DNA from: Chersky-840 sp963838775 | Lineage (GTDB): Bacteria > Actinomycetota > Acidimicrobiia > Acidimicrobiales > UBA8190 | Direction: 5' to 3' | Assembly: GCA_963838775.1 (NCBI GenBank) | Contig: CAWISP010000030.1 | Location: 124,001-188,000, forward strand | DNA length: 64,000 nt | In this document: in pieces, positions 51,263 to 58,963 of the stretch | Position numbering within the stretch: the first letter of the stretch is position 1 | Layout of the letters: every line of letters begins with the position of its first letter | Position numbers and translations under genes: made by a program | Notes under the pieces: generated by a model | What the model was told of the DNA's origin: nothing | Database searches by the model: none | What the model saw: only the letters and a program-made list of their open reading frames with translations

Positions 51263-52153
51263 ATGGCCGCCCCGGACCAGGAGCCAACCCCCCAGAAGCT
51301 GCGCAAGCCCGCCCGGCTCGCCCGCACCCCCCCAGCCGATGCCGCCCCGGTGCCGCTGGACCTCGTCGTCCCCGGATCACGAGGCGCCCAGCCGCCCGGC
51401 ACGAGATCCACAGAATCCTCCTCCGCCCCCGTCGAGACTACGCCCGGCGGTGCGGCGCCCAGCGATGCGGCCTCTGTCGAGGAGGAGCGCGTGGTCCTCG
51501 CCATCGGATCGACCTACTTCCACAACGGCCGGGTCAGCCCCGAGCGCTACGCCTCGGACCTGGCCCCATCGTTCCTGGGGGCAATCGCCGCGAGCCACAC
51601 GTTGCTGCGCGAGTTGTTCAAGGAGATGGGCGCTCCTGAGGGGGCGTCGATCCAGGCGGATTGTGAGCGCTGGCACCTGCGCTACGGCTCCGACGTCGGC
51701 CAGGCACAGTTCTCGGTGGACAATGAGCTGTCCACAGGCGCACGCGGCATCCGGTCGGCGCCCGGGGACGGGGCGGAGGCCGACGGGTGGGTCCGGGGGC
51801 TCGTCGCGTCGCGCGATGCCGATCACGCCCAGGCACTGACGGCGTTCGAGGCCGAAGCGACCGAGGCCGCCGAGGCAGGTGCGCCCCAACGGGCGGCCAT
51901 CGCCTACCGGGCGGCGGCGGCAGCCGCACTGGCGGCAGGCCGCGGCGATCATGCCAACCGCCTGCAGCGCCTCGCCGGCAAGTCCTACCTCGAGATCGCG
52001 GAGAAGTCCGAGACCCTCCCCCAGGGTGTGTTCATGGCGTACCGCGAGAGTGCCCGCAGCTTCCTCGAAGCGGGCAACCTCCCCCTCGCCCACAAGTGCC
52101 TGTCGAAGGCCATCGCCATCGGCGAGACCCTCGGGTACACGGAGTCGGCGTGA
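51263..52153 (+). CDS. Hypothetical protein with TPR-like C-terminus
   Basis: A 296-residue protein with a Pro/Ala/Arg-rich first 75 residues. A middle region (VVLAIGSTYFHNGRVSPERY, then LLRELFKEMGAPEGASIQAD) precedes an Ala-rich helical region at about residues 190-290, with alternating helices such as AAIAYRAAAAAALAAGRGDH and SARSFLEAGNLPLAHKCLSK that look like two or three TPR-type repeats. No family is recognised. Its TGA overlaps the glycosyltransferase GTG. TPR-like proteins (PelE) exist in Pel systems, which fits the context, but homology is not shown. Confidence 0.6.
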   Translation: MAAPDQEPTPQKLRKPARLARTPPADAAPVPLDLVVPGSRGAQPPGTRSTESSSAPVETTPGGAAPSDAASVEEERVVLAIGSTYFHNGRVSPERYASDLAPSFLGAIAASHTLLRELFKEMGAPEGASIQADCERWHLRYGSDVGQAQFSVDNELSTGARGIRSAPGDGAEADGWVRGLVASRDADHAQALTAFEAEATEAAEAGAPQRAAIAYRAAAAAALAAGRGDHANRLQRLAGKSYLEIAEKSETLPQGVFMAYRESARSFLEAGNLPLAHKCLSKAIAIGETLGYTESA

Positions 52154-53689
52154 AGATCTATCTCTCGACCGAAGGGACCTACCCGTTCGTGCTCGGCGGC
52201 GTGTCGACGTGGGTCGACATGCTCGTTCACGGCCTGCCCCAGCACGACTTCGAGATCGGGGCCCTCGTCGACAACCCGCATCACCGCATCCAGTACCGGC
52301 CGCCGCCCAACGTCACCCTGCAGCCCATTCCGTTGTGGGGACTTGAGCTGTCCGAGGAGTACCTGCCCTCGCCGCCAGGGGTGGCGGCGGGCGTTGCGAA
52401 CGTCGTCGCCGGTCGTCCGTGACCGGTTCCTGCCGGCCTGGGAGCACCTGGTCGAGTGTCTGGCCGCGCCCGAGGCCGATCCGCAGGCGCTCGGCGACAG
52501 TTTGTCCGCCGTCGCCCACTTCGCGGAGCGGTACGACCTCCGGCGCGCCCTCGGTGACGCCGCCGCCTGGGCCCTGTTGCTCGACCGGCTGCAGGCCAAC
52601 CCGATCCACAGCCGCACGGGGCTCGCCCCGGCCATGGACTTCGCCCGCACCATGTACCGCTATCTGCTCCCCCTGACGGCGCCCACGCCGGTCTGCGAGG
52701 TCGTCCACAGCTCGGCGGCGGCATTGTGCGCTCTCCCGGCCATCGTGGCCAAGTACCGCTACGGGACGCCGTTGGTGCTTACCGAGCACGGCATCTACCT
52801 GCGCGAGCGGCTGCTCGCCATGTCGACCGAGCCCTTCGGGACCAAAGTGCTGTTCGCCAACTTCTACCGTGCCGTGGTCGAGCTCTCCTACCGCGAGGCC
52901 GACGTGCTCACACCCGTGTGCGGCTACAACGCCGGTTGGGAAGAGGCTCTCGGCGTCGACCCGGCACGCATCCGGATCATCCACAACGGCGTCGACCCGG
53001 CACGCATCGACGTCTGGCCGGAGCCCGACGGCCCCGCCACCGTCGGCTTCGTCGGTCGCATCGACCCGTTGAAGGACGTCCTGACCCTCATCCAGGCGTT
53101 CGCCCGGGTCCGTCGGGTGATCCGTGACGCCCGCCTGCGCCTGTGGGGACCGGCGACGTCTCCGAGCTACCTCGAGCAGTGCCAGAGCGCCGTCCGCGAC
53201 CTCGGGCTCACCGATGCCGTCACCTTCGAGGGCTCGACCAACGACATCGCCGCCGCCTACGGCGCGTCGCACGTGATCGGACTGTCGTCGATCTCCGAAG
53301 CCTTCCCGTACACCGCGGTCGAGGCGATGTTGGCGGCGCGCCCCATCGTGGCCACGGGGGTAGGTGGTGTCGCCGAGGCCCTGGGCCCCGCCCGGTGCCG
53401 GGGGACGGAGATGGTCGTCGAGCCCGGGGACCCGGGCGCCATGGCCGAGGCATTGATGGCCGTGCTCGGCGCGTCGTCGGTCGAACGCGGGCATCTGGGC
53501 GCGTGGCTCCGCAACCGGGCGCTCACGTTGTTCACCGCCCAGCGCATGTTCGACGACTACGACGACGTCTACACCGGGCTCTTCGGCCGTACGAGCTCGG
53601 AGGCCCCGTCGTCCGGTGACGCGGCATCAGCGTCGACGACGACCCTCTCGCCTGTCTCGGACAGGGCTATGGCCCATGCAGTGTCATGA
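52150..53689 (+). CDS. PelF-like glycosyltransferase (GT4), one frameshift
   Basis: The gene begins with GTG 52150 (GTGA overlap) and reads MKIYLSTEGTYPFVLGGVST, the usual start of PelF-type GT-B enzymes. After SEEYLPSPPG the frame shifts at a run of four Gs (52378-52381), resuming with GWRRALRTSSPVVRDRFLPA. The rest has VLTEHGIYLRERLLAM, IHNGVDPARIDVWPEPD, TVGFVGRIDPLKDVLTLIQA and SSISEAFPYTAVEAMLAARP, the nucleotide-sugar site of GT4. Combined length is near 513 codons, close to full-length PelF. PelF polymerises the amino-sugar Pel exopolysaccharide in other bacteria; the sugar made here is unknown. Confidence 0.8.
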
Positions 53690-55272
53690 CCGCGGGCACG
53701 ATGCAGAACACCGAAGCCGGTGAGCTCGGGCTTCACATCGCCGCACGTACCGTCGTAGGGCGCTGCCCGGCGCCGTTGAACGCGGTCGAGGTCGCGGTCG
53801 TCCTCGAGACCTGCGGTTACACCGCGAAGCGGGCCCAGGCGCTCGGGTCCGACGGGCTCAATGCCCTGGCCGAGCGCGTCTTCAGCCTCGTTCCCCTGTA
53901 CTCCTCGGCATCGTCGCGCCACGCGATGGCGCCGATCGCCCTGCGGTCCCGACCCCCGGGCCCGCTGGACCTGGCCCGAGGGCTCGCCTACTCCTCATCG
54001 TGGCTCGTGAGCCTGGCCACCCTGCTCATCTCCGGGGTGTCGTTCTGGTCGTCGACCATCGCCATCGCCCTCGTCGCCGACGCCGTGACGTTGGCGACCG
54101 CCGTGGCGCTGCTCGTGACAGGGCCCTTCATCCAGGCCTTCGGGCGACGGGCTTCATTCTACATCGGCCTGGGGGATCAGGGCATGGTGGTGCGGATCAC
54201 GCGTTGGACGCTCGAGCTCGGCCTCGTCGTCACGGCGTTGTCGGGCGTGACGTTCTACCTGTTGCGCAACGACGTGCTGCGCGCCGGCACGCCCGCCACG
54301 GCCCGCCTGGGGCTGGCGGCAGCCATCTCGATCGCCGCCCTGCAGCTGGGACTGGCGGCGTTCTACGTGCGGCGCGCCTTTCTGTCCATCGGGCTCATCG
54401 TCGGGGGCGGCGCGGCGGTCCTCGTCTGGTTCGTGAGCCACTCCGGGTCCTACATCGACCCCACCATGCTCATCGTGGAGCAGATCCGGCTGGTGGCGGT
54501 CATGGCCGCGGTGTGCTGGGTGGCGAGCGCGTGGTGGCTGCTGCGCGTGGACTCGTCGGCTCCGGCGGCGCTGTGGCGCCCCTCGGGGTCGGCTCTGCTC
54601 AGAGCCGTGGCGCCCTACGGGCTCTACGGTCTCGCCTTCTTCGCCATCGTCGTCGTCCCCCAGCTCGTGAGCGGAGGGCTGCTCGAGGCCCGCTACACCT
54701 TCAACGCCCCGTTCGCCATGACGAGCGGCGTGGCCATCGTCGTCCTCGTGCCGCTGTTGGCCCAGACCGTCGCCGCCACCGAGCATCTGCTGGCACGCCA
54801 GTTCCCGGCGTGGCTGTCGCGCTTCACCGTGGCCCAGACCGAGGACTTCCGCCACGAGGTGCTGCGGTACTGGCGCGAGCAGCTGCTCGTGCTAGGCGGG
54901 CTGGGCGTGGTGAGCGGCGCGGCGGTCATCGCAGGAGCGCCGCGCCTGGGCGCGACATTCCCGATCCTCGAGGACCTCGCTCAACACCCGGGACTGCTCG
55001 CCGCGTGCACTGTCGGGTACCTCTGTCTCGGTGTCGGGCTCTTCTGCAGCCAGTTGCTCTTCGCGCTGTCGGCGCCCATGCCTCCCCTCGCCGCGGCCTG
55101 GGCGGGTCTGGGCGCGCTGGGCGCGGCCTCGGCCGGCGCGGCCTGGGCCGGTCCGACGGTGTCGGCCGTCGCCGGCCTGGTGGCGGGCGCCGGCGTCTAC
55201 GCGTGTGTCGCCGTGGGGCTCGCCCACCGCGCCTTCACGCGCGCCGATCTGACCTACTACCGGACGCTGTGA
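53686..55272 (+). CDS. PelG-like polytopic membrane protein
   Basis: A 528-residue membrane protein with about 12 hydrophobic segments from residue 95 on, for example WLVSLATLLISGVSF, LATAVALLVTGPFIQAFGRR, VVTALSGVTFYLL and LGGLGVVSGAAVIAGAP. The position right after the PelF-like gene (ATGA overlap) and its topology suggest the PelG class of exopolysaccharide flippases/exporters. The N-terminal 90 residues are soluble and unlike PelG. No transport residues can be assigned. It is the most probable inner-membrane partner of the glycosyltransferase. Confidence 0.68.
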   Translation: MTAGTMQNTEAGELGLHIAARTVVGRCPAPLNAVEVAVVLETCGYTAKRAQALGSDGLNALAERVFSLVPLYSSASSRHAMAPIALRSRPPGPLDLARGLAYSSSWLVSLATLLISGVSFWSSTIAIALVADAVTLATAVALLVTGPFIQAFGRRASFYIGLGDQGMVVRITRWTLELGLVVTALSGVTFYLLRNDVLRAGTPATARLGLAAAISIAALQLGLAAFYVRRAFLSIGLIVGGGAAVLVWFVSHSGSYIDPTMLIVEQIRLVAVMAAVCWVASAWWLLRVDSSAPAALWRPSGSALLRAVAPYGLYGLAFFAIVVVPQLVSGGLLEARYTFNAPFAMTSGVAIVVLVPLLAQTVAATEHLLARQFPAWLSRFTVAQTEDFRHEVLRYWREQLLVLGGLGVVSGAAVIAGAPRLGATFPILEDLAQHPGLLAACTVGYLCLGVGLFCSQLLFALSAPMPPLAAAWAGLGALGAASAGAAWAGPTVSAVAGLVAGAGVYACVAVGLAHRAFTRADLTYYRTL

Positions 55273-55289
55273 GGACAGGAGCGCCGACG

Positions 55290-56366
55290 ATGGTCGTCCA
55301 ACTCTCCCCGGTCAAGCTTCCGACCTACCAGCACACCGGACAGGGCCACGACCGACGCCTTCGTCCCCGTCGCGGCGCCCGGGCCCGCGCCAACCTGTGG
55401 CGCCTCGAGGTCACCGTGGGCGCGCTGGCCCTCGTCATCGTCACCGTGATGCTCACGGCGTGGCCCGCCGCATCGCCGGCCCGGTTCATGCCGGCCGGGC
55501 TCACCCTGACGCGCTCGGGGCTCGCCATGGCCGATCCGTTCTCGACCTCGACGCCCCACCGTCAGCTCCTCGACCACTACGTGTTCAACGGCTCCGCCGC
55601 GCCCGGTGTGGGGTGGGTCAGCGCCACCGAGGGAGGACTCGACGTCGGGGTCCGCTCACACCGGAATTGGGCGGGATGGTTCGCGGTCACGCTGCGCGCC
55701 GCGGGGCCCGACGTCGTGTGGCACGCGCTCATGGCCCGGCCGCCCGCGCCGGTCGGGTCCGGTGTAGGAGAAGCGGTGCTCGCCGTGCAGTCGGCCTCCA
55801 CGCAACGAAACGGCTCCATCAACTATGTCGTCGTCGCGGCCTTGTCGTCGGGGGGGAAGAGCACGTGGCAGATCGGCTCGGCCCACGGGTTCGTCGCCGA
55901 CGCCGTGACCGATCGCCTGTGGCAGGAGCCGCGTCGAGCCGATGCGCCCGCGGTCGAACCCGTGACCATCCGGACCGACGGCCGTGACAGTCTGAGCGTG
56001 TGGTTCGGCGACCGGCTCGTCTACTCGAGCCACCATCTCCACATGCACGATCCGCCCCCGTTTCAGGCGTACCTCGAGGTGCAGGGACGCGGCATCTCGT
56101 ACGTGTCGAATTTCAAGGACTTCTGGGTCACCGACGCCGGACCCGTGATCGTGACGGGGCTCGCCCCGGGATCACGCCTCACGCTCCAGACCGGGCACGG
56201 TGCCGTAGGCGCCACCGCCGACTCCAGCGGGCGCGCCGCGTTGGGGGTCCCTGCACCGGAGTCCGTCGGCACGGGCACATTGACGGTGGCGGGTCGGTCG
56301 GGGGTGCGCCAATTCCGGGACCTGCACTACGCCGGGGGAGACGTCGTCCATCTCACCGGGCCGTGA
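55290..56366 (+). CDS. Hypothetical protein with one N-terminal membrane helix
   Basis: A 358-residue protein with a basic N-terminus (residues 1-40), one membrane helix at about residues 45-63 (VTVGALALVIVTVMLTAW), and a large exported region. GWFAVTLRAAGPDVVWHALM, SINYVVVAALSSGGKSTWQI and SYVSNFKDFWVTDAGPVI suggest a beta-rich concanavalin/lectin-like fold, and the end (GVPAPESVGTGTLTVAGRSG) is Ig-like. It follows the PelG-like gene by 18 bp and probably belongs to the same operon. A role in polymer binding or export at the surface is inference. Confidence 0.6.
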   Translation: MVVQLSPVKLPTYQHTGQGHDRRLRPRRGARARANLWRLEVTVGALALVIVTVMLTAWPAASPARFMPAGLTLTRSGLAMADPFSTSTPHRQLLDHYVFNGSAAPGVGWVSATEGGLDVGVRSHRNWAGWFAVTLRAAGPDVVWHALMARPPAPVGSGVGEAVLAVQSASTQRNGSINYVVVAALSSGGKSTWQIGSAHGFVADAVTDRLWQEPRRADAPAVEPVTIRTDGRDSLSVWFGDRLVYSSHHLHMHDPPPFQAYLEVQGRGISYVSNFKDFWVTDAGPVIVTGLAPGSRLTLQTGHGAVGATADSSGRAALGVPAPESVGTGTLTVAGRSGVRQFRDLHYAGGDVVHLTGP

Positions 56367-56441
56367 CGAAGGCCGAGACCGGCAACGTCGGGACAATCGA
56401 TCATCGGGAGCGGCCCTGCCGGTACCCATGACGAGGCCGAC

Positions 56442-57308
56442 CTAGCAGCGATAGACGCTCTCTGCATTGCCGGCGAAGAGCTTCTCGCGCGATTCTCGGT
56501 CGAGGCCGGCCGTCACGGCGCTGAACGAGCCGTAGAGCTCGTCGAAGGTGCCGTACATCGAGTCCACCGGGAAGTTGCTGGCGAACATGCAGCGGTCGAC
56601 GCCGAAGGCCTCGATGGCGTGCTCGATCCACGGGGCCAAGTCGTCGGCGCGCATGGACTGCAACGGCATCGCCAGTCCCGAGAGCTTGCACACGACGTTG
56701 TCACCGAGGCCGGCCAACGCGTCGATGCCGGCCTCCCACAAGGTGCGCTCTTCGTCGGAATCGGAACGGGGCCACCCGGTGTGCTCGACCACGACGATCA
56801 GATCGTCGACGCCGGCGAGTTGCGCCGCCGCCACGCCGAGCTGGTCGGGATGGGTCATCAGCTCGAACACAAGCTTCCGCTCAGCCAGGGCGTCGAGCAC
56901 TGCGGCGTCGGGGAGCGGTCCCATGGTGGCGCCCATCGGCCGGACCCCACGGAAACGTGCTGCCACCATCTGCCGGTCGATGAGCTCGATGGCCTCGGCC
57001 ACCGTGTCGGTCGGCGGGAGGCCGCCGATGATGGCGTCGGGGTGGCCGCCGGCGTGGCCGGTGGTATCGAGCTCGATGGTTTCCTCGATCGAGTGACGAC
57101 CGGTGGCGGCGGCGACGTTGATGAGCTTCTCGACATTCCACTGGGCCGCTTCGGCCCGATAGGTGTCGACATCGAAGCGGCGGGACATCCTCGACGCGTC
57201 ACCGGCGCCGCCTTCGGGAGGACGCGACAGGTAGGGGTACCAATCCGTTCGGGCCGGGTCCCAGAGGTGCACATGGGCGTCGACGACGCGCGTGGGCCGA
57301 GCGGTCAT
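56442..57308 (-). CDS. COG3618 amidohydrolase (lactonase-like)
   Basis: A 288-residue TIM-barrel hydrolase beginning RVVDAHVHLWDPARTDWYPY, with a true HxH motif (HVH) that the other family 2 proteins here lack. LINVAAATGRHSIEETIELD, VVEHTGWPRSD, KLSGLAMPLQSMRADDLAPW and RCMFASNFPVDSMYGTF match COG3618, which contains metal-dependent and metal-free lactonases and dicarboxylate-lactone hydrolases. The ATG overlaps the SDR stop (ATGA). As last gene in a Baeyer-Villiger operon, it is a natural candidate to hydrolyse the lactone. The exact substrate is not visible. Confidence 0.85.
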   Translation of the reverse strand: MTARPTRVVDAHVHLWDPARTDWYPYLSRPPEGGAGDASRMSRRFDVDTYRAEAAQWNVEKLINVAAATGRHSIEETIELDTTGHAGGHPDAIIGGLPPTDTVAEAIELIDRQMVAARFRGVRPMGATMGPLPDAAVLDALAERKLVFELMTHPDQLGVAAAQLAGVDDLIVVVEHTGWPRSDSDEERTLWEAGIDALAGLGDNVVCKLSGLAMPLQSMRADDLAPWIEHAIEAFGVDRCMFASNFPVDSMYGTFDELYGSFSAVTAGLDRESREKLFAGNAESVYRC

Positions 57309-58963
57309 CCCGCCTCCCCGTGCGGTGAGCCGTCGGTGGCTCCGACGACCTCCCGGAGCGTGACGTCGAGCCACTCGGGAAGGGCGGGACCGCCGTAGGT
57401 GATGCTGCCGATCGGTCGGGGGTGACTGCGCAGGCCGAGCCAGCCCGCGCCGACCACCAGCTCCGCCCCGGCGAGAGCCGCTGCCTCGGGGTGGGCGAGC
57501 AGATGGGCGACGAGCTCGCCGGCCGGTGGGGCGGCGGCCGGCTCCGAAGCCTCGAGGCTCGCCGCGAAGGCCGTGATGCGCCCCTGGGTCGAACCGGCGG
57601 CAGCGCGCGCCAGCTGTGCCGAAGCCTGGGCCCGGCTCCGACCGGCGGCGGTGACGGCGTCGGTGAGGGTCACGAGCTGGACCGGTCGTCCGGCGGCGGC
57701 GGCGTAGTCGGTGGCGGCCCGGGCCCATCCAGCGTCGGTATGCATGTCCTCGACGACCCCGCCATGCTCGGCGAGCACCCGCTGCCAACCCTCCGCCGAG
57801 GTGGCCGCCTGACGACCCGAGGGCGCGACGACGACGGCGTCGATCGGCCCGGTGGCGTCGGCGGCGGAGCGCAGCGCGTCGGCAGCAGCGCCGAAGCCAT
57901 GCGCGACCTCGACGCGGTGGCAGGTCACGGAGCGGGTCTCGAGCGCAGTGGTGAGGGACGCTGCCAACAGTGGCCTGTCGGTGACGACGGCACAGGATCG
58001 CACGTGCGCCGACGCCACATCGGCGGGAGCGGGCTCGTCGAAGATGGGCCCGAACCGGGGGTTGCCACCACCGGCGCTGGCCTGGTTGGTCTCGGCCGTG
58101 GCGAAGGCGCGGGGGATGACGGCACCCAGCACGCCGGCCAGGGAGACCACCTCGTCGCTGCGCACCACCTCGAGAAGGCGGGGCTCGTCCACCACCGCCA
58201 CCTCCGAGCCCCCGGCGAAGAGCACCTGGCCGCTGCACCATCCAAATCCGTCACTGACGAGGTATGCGCCGAGCGGCCCGAGGTTCTCGGGGCCCGGCAT
58301 CGACCGGAGCGACATTCCGCCCCCGCGTGAGGCCCCGCCCGCCTGACGAGCGCGCTCGACAGCAGCGGCGACCATTCGGGTGGCCGCGATGGGCGACACG
58401 GCGTTGACGGCCACGCCCGGCGGCGCCTGCCGTCCCAGCTGCCACGTCAGCGCGGCGACAGCCCGCTTAGCGCAGCCGTAGGCGCCGGCATCGGCGGGCC
58501 GCCACCCCGAGCCCGAGGTGACGCCGAGGACGCGGCCGTGGCCGGCGGCGGCCATGAGCGGCAGCGCGGCGTCGAGCACGTTGAGGTAGCCCCCGAGATG
58601 GACGGCGAGCAGCGCCAGCCAGTCCTCTTCGCTGCCCTCGGCGAAGCTGCTGTGCCGGGTGATGCCGGCCACGTTGACGACGGCGTCGAGTCCACCGCGC
58701 TCGTCGACCAGTTCCTGGAACAGGGCGCGCACCGCCTCGCCGTCGGTCACCGACACCGGCGAGGCCCGGGCCGAGCCACCTGCCGCCACGATGCGACCGG
58801 CCGTGGTCTCCTCGGGTTCCGGGAGCCGCTCGGAGCCGTCGAGGGTCACGAGGGGGTCGACGGTGACGACGAACCAGCCGCCCCGGCCGAGCTCCTCGGC
58901 GATCGCCGCGCCGATCCCGCCCCCGCCGCCGGTCACGACGGCGACCTGCTGACGCGCCCTCAT
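57305..58963 (-). CDS. SDR oxidoreductase with a degenerate second Rossmann-like domain
   Basis: A 552-residue protein. Residues 1-270 are a normal SDR: VAVVTGGGGGIGAAIAEELG, VVNVAGITRHSSFAEGSEED, VTSGSGWRPADAGAYGCAKR with Ser and YxxxK, and VNAVSPIAATRMV. Residues about 320-530 (RSCAVVTDRPLLAASLTTAL) look like a second SDR fold with no cofactor loop or YxxxK. Both ends overlap neighbours by ATGA, so BVMO, SDR and lactonase-like genes are one translational unit. It most likely interconverts alcohol and ketone for the BVMO step. Confidence 0.8.
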   Translation of the reverse strand: MRARQQVAVVTGGGGGIGAAIAEELGRGGWFVVTVDPLVTLDGSERLPEPEETTAGRIVAAGGSARASPVSVTDGEAVRALFQELVDERGGLDAVVNVAGITRHSSFAEGSEEDWLALLAVHLGGYLNVLDAALPLMAAAGHGRVLGVTSGSGWRPADAGAYGCAKRAVAALTWQLGRQAPPGVAVNAVSPIAATRMVAAAVERARQAGGASRGGGMSLRSMPGPENLGPLGAYLVSDGFGWCSGQVLFAGGSEVAVVDEPRLLEVVRSDEVVSLAGVLGAVIPRAFATAETNQASAGGGNPRFGPIFDEPAPADVASAHVRSCAVVTDRPLLAASLTTALETRSVTCHRVEVAHGFGAAADALRSAADATGPIDAVVVAPSGRQAATSAEGWQRVLAEHGGVVEDMHTDAGWARAATDYAAAAGRPVQLVTLTDAVTAAGRSRAQASAQLARAAAGSTQGRITAFAASLEASEPAAAPPAGELVAHLLAHPEAAALAGAELVVGAGWLGLRSHPRPIGSITYGGPALPEWLDVTLREVVGATDGSPHGEAG

